In this document: in pieces, positions 5,610 through 5,658 of the stretch
Position numbering within the stretch: position 1 is the first letter of the stretch
Layout: each line of letters begins with the position of its first letter
Origin: JAKOQB01 sp036824465
Lineage (GTDB): Bacteria > Pseudomonadota > Gammaproteobacteria > Burkholderiales > Burkholderiaceae_F
DNA length: 5,658 nt
Reading direction: 5' to 3'
NCBI GenBank assembly: GCA_036824465.1
Contig: DAITAC010000168.1
Span: 1 to 5,658, forward strand
Translations under genes and position numbers: made by a program
The notes under the pieces: model-generated
Database searches by the model: none
The model's input: only the letters and a program-made list of their open reading frames with translations
What the model was told of the DNA's origin: nothing

Positions 5610-5618
5610 ATGTTAGCA
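5610..5618 (-). promoter_or_regulatory. Weak extended -10 promoter candidate before the DUF2889-sucCD unit
   Basis: On the minus strand TGCTAACAT is an extended -10 type sequence (TGn followed by TAACAT, 4 of 6 to consensus). Transcription would start near 5603, immediately before the terminator hairpin. No recognisable -35 box lies 16-18 nt upstream, so support is thin. The last eight bases of the window (5651-5658) contain TAA on the minus strand, which could be the stop of an upstream gene, but no reading frame can be confirmed over so short a stretch. Confidence 0.25.
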
Positions 5619-5658
5619 GGGTGCTATTCCGATCCGATGGCGATTGCGGATTAGCCCC

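Overview
The window carries six complete genes and one partial gene, all on the minus strand, so transcription runs from high to low coordinates. The content suggests a betaproteobacterium. Base composition is moderately high in GC, SucD has a betaproteobacterial-type sequence (for example the segments ITGKTGQFHTR and FVAGVNPKKAGEDFEGIP), and the order DUF2889 - sucC - sucD - TerC/YjbE family - pilin matches what I recall from Burkholderiales and Rhodocyclales genomes, where recA/recX usually lie upstream. Genus cannot be assigned.

Layout in the direction of transcription: (1) 5602-5658 is a short leader or intergenic stretch, followed by a clear intrinsic terminator at 5573-5601. (2) A DUF2889 protein (5549-4971) is followed after 12 nt by sucC (4958-3795) and after a further 36 nt by sucD (3758-2877). 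Together these form a tight three-gene unit encoding succinyl-CoA synthetase plus a conserved companion of unknown function. (3) A seven-helix TerC/YjbE-family membrane protein (2762-2052) follows after 114 nt. (4) A PP2C-type Ser/Thr phosphatase (1899-1105) and a two-domain FHA protein (977-291) form a phospho-signalling pair with no kinase in view. (5) A 237-nt gene-free stretch (54-290) holds a weak terminator-like hairpin, repeated TGTC motifs and a near-consensus sigma-54 promoter. (6) The first 17 complete codons of a type IV pilin gene (53-1) are cut by the window edge.

The metabolic genes are ordinary. SucC and SucD form the TCA-cycle enzyme that converts succinyl-CoA to succinate with nucleotide triphosphate formation, and all key residues visible are intact. 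The more interesting half is the PP2C-FHA pair between the metabolic cluster and the pilin gene. The phosphatase has the full metal-binding aspartate set. The FHA protein has an intact N-terminal phosphothreonine-binding module and a C-terminal FHA-like module that has lost the usual SxxH signature. Whether this pair acts on pilus function, on central metabolism or on something encoded elsewhere cannot be decided from the window.

I found no tRNA, rRNA, CRISPR, insertion sequence or prophage signal. I saw no strong evidence for a wholly new system. The best leads are the orphan PP2C-FHA pair, the sigma-54 pilin promoter region, and the terminator placed directly in front of the DUF2889-sucCD unit.
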